Positions 60,501 to 64,000 of a stretch of DNA of 64,000 bases are shown here, piece by piece. Both the position numbers and the translations under genes were made by a program. The stretch is from Plasmopara viticola. Its lineage: Eukaryota > Oomycota > Peronosporomycetes > Peronosporales > Peronosporaceae. Each line of letters opens with the position of its first letter. Position 1 is the first letter of the stretch. The stretch is from positions 310,001 to 374,000 of the forward strand of contig MBPM02000053.1 of NCBI GenBank assembly GCA_001695595.3, in the 5' to 3' direction. Below the pieces are notes generated by a model. It had not been told where the DNA came from. It ran no database searches and saw only the letters and a list, made by a program, of their open reading frames with translations.

Positions 60501-63500
60501 GGATCAATAACAAGGTAGAGAAATGAGGCATGAGCTTAAAGTAGTGTCAGGCACGAAGCACTGACCACAGCCACGAAAGCAAGTGGTCTCGCTTGAAAAA
60601 GCATGGTGCGAGATATATAGTCTCCGCATACTTAAATGATGTTTTGCGTTCAAAACACGAGCGACTAGATAATGCTCACATTAAAGTAAGAAGTGCAACG
60701 AGAATTCCAAAATAATCATTTTAAGAAGAATTTGCTACTTGACTATATGTTCGACCTTACGTCGTAAACGCACTTGATTTGGTAGATGGATTACATCAAA
60801 TCTAAATACAGATCTCTCACGATGATTAGTACGTCGAACGAAACTAATTAGTAATACCACAGAGGCTATCAAGTGCTCAGACGACGGATTAATCGTCTAG
60901 TCAGGAATTTTGTCGATACGGGCTTCCGTCTGTAAATATTTTGAGAATGTGTTGTTCGTTCAATTTAAATGTGAAGGTTCATTTAGACCACCTGAGAACT
61001 TTTAAACTCTATGGCAGGTTGACGAATGTGTCTGTGCAGCTGAATTAAAGGTTTTGGTAGCTTCCGAATCAGCCATGAGATTTGAGTAGGCCTTGAGAAG
61101 TAAGAGCTATTTGGGCTTGCCGTTCAGCATCGTTTGTGCCGCTTCAAACTTAGGTATTGGAAGAAGATTATTGCAACTCGGTAGGGAAGAACGTATACGA
61201 GGCATCTTACTCCATAACATACAATAATGAGGCTGCCAAATGAAATTATTCTGGTCAAGACATGCCATGAAGAATACATCGGTAGAACTACAAATCTATC
61301 CTCTAATTATTCTGCACTTTTAGGTCCAGTAAATCCATGCATCGTTTAAGACGGCGGTAAATGCCTCCCACCAGGCCCTTACAATGGTAAAATGCTTGTA
61401 ATTTAAGTTACACGTTAATACAAGCCTGACAATCTAATGTGCTTACCGACGCAATGTCGTGCCTTTCAAACTATGAGTTGTCTCATAGAGACAGTTTTTT
61501 TGTTTACAAACAAAGCCATCAGGCATACAACACACTTCCAATTAACACTCACTAGTCTGAATCGTTGTCGTTGGCGAAGATGTCAGATTCGAGATATAAA
61601 TCTCTCGACAGCAATCGTCACGCATGGCAAGACAGTTTCCTACACTATATGGTATATTCGACAGATCCAGCGCAAGTCGTTGTTTTGGGCGGCAAAGAAA
61701 TTAAGTAAGGTATACTTTCTGAAGGTACATGACTGTGTGTTCCATTTACGGACATTTAGGTTAAAAAAAATCGTTTCTCGATGTCTGCAGCATATTGAGG
61801 GCCACTCATGTGGCCAAGTATGGATGAGTCTGTCAAATTTGCTTAAATCGCAAATATGTGATCCATGTGCCGGCTTCTTTGCGGAGACTACCGATAGACA
61901 CTTAAAATTCCAAACGCCTTGACTTTGTATGACAACACAGGTCTAGCGGTTTGTGTGTGCTGCCTGAGAAAGATGGTGCACTTTAGACCTGTTTAAGTGA
62001 GCAGCAAAATTGTGCAAGGAAACAGTATTTTTACGCTTCCTTTCTGAAAATGATTGTGTCGGAAAACACACCACGCTTTACCGCTTTCAGTATAATTAGC
62101 CTACGCGAACATATTGTGTTTAGAACCGGAAAGTGGTATTATCCCATAATCTGTATGTTTTTAATATCAATACGAAGGCAGTACTTGGTACGGAAGAGCT
62201 AGTCTGACCACTGCTTATTGCATATTAGCTTGAAATTCTGTGCGTAAAAGCTGTTGTTGGATGCTGATTACACTGAAAAAAGCTTAATTTTAATACGAGA
62301 ACGTAAGAGTTACATAAGCAGACGAGCCGAATTGGCTTGAGTATAAAGAAAATATCAAGAACCTAAGCTCAAGCTTTCTAATAGCACGCAGCAACAAAGG
62401 GGTTGTTGCTGCATTTTGGTAAACGCTGTTTTCAATTATTAAATGTATTCATGTTGATGTCAGCAGGCCGCTCTCGGAGAGATGGTCGAACAAAAAGAGG
62501 AAATCCTTTACACTACGTAGTATGTTTGCTGAGGAGACACATCTATGATCTGTGGTTGAAATACCTTCAACAAGCGGTTTACGCATATAAGGTCCTTACA
62601 TCCTCTTTTGCGAATGGGCTCAAAAACTGTTAAGCTTCGCTAACCCTTCGAAATGCAATTGCTCCTTAGACAAAAAATAGAAGCTAGACAAAAACCTATT
62701 TACTGGTTGTTAATGTTAAGATAGTTCTAATCGGATTTTGCGACAAGTCGGCATATTAATAGAAGCAGTGCAAGGATGCAATTGCATTCGCCCGAAGAAC
62801 GAAAAAAGAGTTAGCAGATAAACATGAGAGGAGAAATGGTAAAGTGCTTGCTAGCGCTCGAAGGCAGTTTTTTGCAATACTAAACATTGTTACCTCAAAC
62901 TCGTCACGGTTCTGTAACTTTACAAATCAGCTTTTACCATCAGTGTTTTGAGACGATATTAATGTACTAAGAAGTTTATAAGGGGCGTCTTTGGATGCGC
63001 CAAGATATATGATTGCTCAAGTATATATAAAGCGTTGTCTTCCTACTTGACCTCATTGGTAAAGTAAGTAGAAGTGGCGTTGTAGTGCCCACAATTATTG
63101 CCGAGCAAGCCATTTTACTATAAGTCCGCGTACCCAAAATATTGTGCGCGTGGAACGGATGGTCAAGCCTAGCGCTTACACATAAGGAAAGCAGCTTCAC
63201 AACAAACTTTATAGACCCCACGCTGACGCACGCGGCGGTCGATCCGATTGTGAAGCTCGCTTTTGATAGTACTAAAAAATTAAAAATTTCCATTTCAAAG
63301 ACAATAAGAGTCGGGTCTCCTCAAAACGCTCCGACCTTCTCGGGCGATCCTGCAGGCAATTCCGAGTGCGAACTTTTGGTCGTACAGGAGATGATGTTCC
63401 CTATGGAAAAGCCACAAGGCTATTGCAGTGGCGGCCTCTTATCGTGCTCCTCAGCTGCCTTTCCGTGTGAAGTGCACTGCAAGGCAGTGGTGCTTTCATA

Positions 63501-64000
63501 GGAGCCGAGAACTTTTTTTACAGTGACGCGGTGATCACACAACCCACAATTTACATGAGCCGTTATTTTACGTCATGCACAATTCTTTGAAGGCAATTAC
63601 GATCTCGCTTTGTAAGTAAATTGCTTCTTTTAATCGTAAAATGAATCGCAGTGAGAGTGACCTGATCTTGCGCTCGGCACTTATGCTCCCAGCTCGTGCT
63701 TGGCATTATGCAAGAGCTGAGGCATCGTAAAGATATATTGCCTCCCATTCAATAGTAATATAAGCTAACAACAGTGAAGATTTTCGTCCAATGTGTTTAG
63801 ATTTTAGACTGTTACATCGTGAATGCTTTCGTCGTGGTAACATTGCTAAAGAGTATTATAGGATATCCTCAGAACAAGTGCAAACCACCTCTATTTTCTA
63901 ATTTCTTACAATGTTGAGTGAAGTCATAAAGGAGAGAAAATTTTAGCGATTAATACTTTGGCTATGCCACAGGCAGTTATAAACTTTACAATAAAAGGAT
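57574..64000. other. gene-free stretch, decayed repeat sequence
   Basis: No supportable gene to the window end. The longest frames are 61437-61922 (161 codons, +) and 59981-60406 (141 codons, +). They have no signal peptide or known domain, and about one such length is expected by chance in A/T-rich DNA of this size. A dispersed-repeat copy lies at 58775-58890. Confidence 0.55.
58775..58890 (+). repeat. diverged dispersed repeat, copy 2 (pair with 49925-50045)
   Basis: See 49925-50045: same blocks, same orientation, roughly two thirds identical by eye. Confidence 0.5.

Noticed and set aside
61437..61922. 161-codon frame
   Set aside because: No recognisable domain, Cys/Ser-rich translation without pattern, and this length is expected about once by chance here.
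1..64000. RXLR or Crinkler effector genes
   Set aside because: I looked for a signal peptide followed by RXLR/EER or LFLAK-type motifs and found none that I could support.
1..64000. CRISPR arrays, rRNA genes, bacterial operons
   Set aside because: No regularly spaced repeats, rRNA sequence or tightly packed gene strings are present.

Overview
The window looks like a gene-sparse, repeat-rich stretch of an oomycete genome, most likely Peronosporales (Phytophthora or a downy mildew). Supporting signs are: intronless ORFs; initiator elements of the oomycete TCATTYY..AWTTT type just upstream of four coding starts; a secreted trypsin-fold pseudoprotease resembling the glucanase inhibitor proteins known from Phytophthora; fungal-like GH32 invertases with the NDPCAP motif; and many decayed transposons. 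No bacterial, CRISPR, rRNA or phage features are visible.

Layout. 1-2.8 kb: no gene, decayed repeats. 2.88-3.63 kb: secreted GIP-like pseudoprotease (+). 3.6-21.6 kb: decayed repeat desert with one well-delimited tRNA-derived SINE (9.08-9.40 kb), a few hairpins and old duplicated segments. 21.6-44.3 kb: three-member cluster of secreted GH32 invertase genes, all on +. INV1 is 22425-24284, INV2 is 28141-29988, and INV3 is 42460-44303 and carries a one-base frameshift. INV1 and INV2 are each bracketed by copies of a ~325-bp retroposon (A-D), and two of these copies have perfect 12-bp target-site duplications. One copy sits almost directly on the INV2 promoter. Between and around these genes lie a decayed MULE transposase (30.6-32.9 kb) and two inverted copies of a larger unknown repeat (X 24.7-27.4 kb, Y 35.1-39.7 kb). 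44.3-51.4 kb: decayed repeats, a tRNA-Gly fragment, a perfect hairpin and an exact 61-bp tandem duplication. 51.45-54.45 kb: full-length canonical poly(A) polymerase (-) with an unusually long N-terminal extension; this is the only housekeeping gene. 54.5-64 kb: decayed repeats and one DNA element with long terminal inverted repeats (56.70-57.57 kb).

Functionally, the invertases should split host sucrose in the apoplast. The GIP-like protein may act against host enzymes in the same compartment. The poly(A) polymerase is unrelated to both. The strongest unusual signals are the retroposon bracketing of two invertase genes, patchy homogenisation among the three paralogs, a template-switch mutation visible by comparing X with Y, and the loss of both catalytic residues and one disulfide in the pseudoprotease. 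All comparisons were made by eye; no database search was run.
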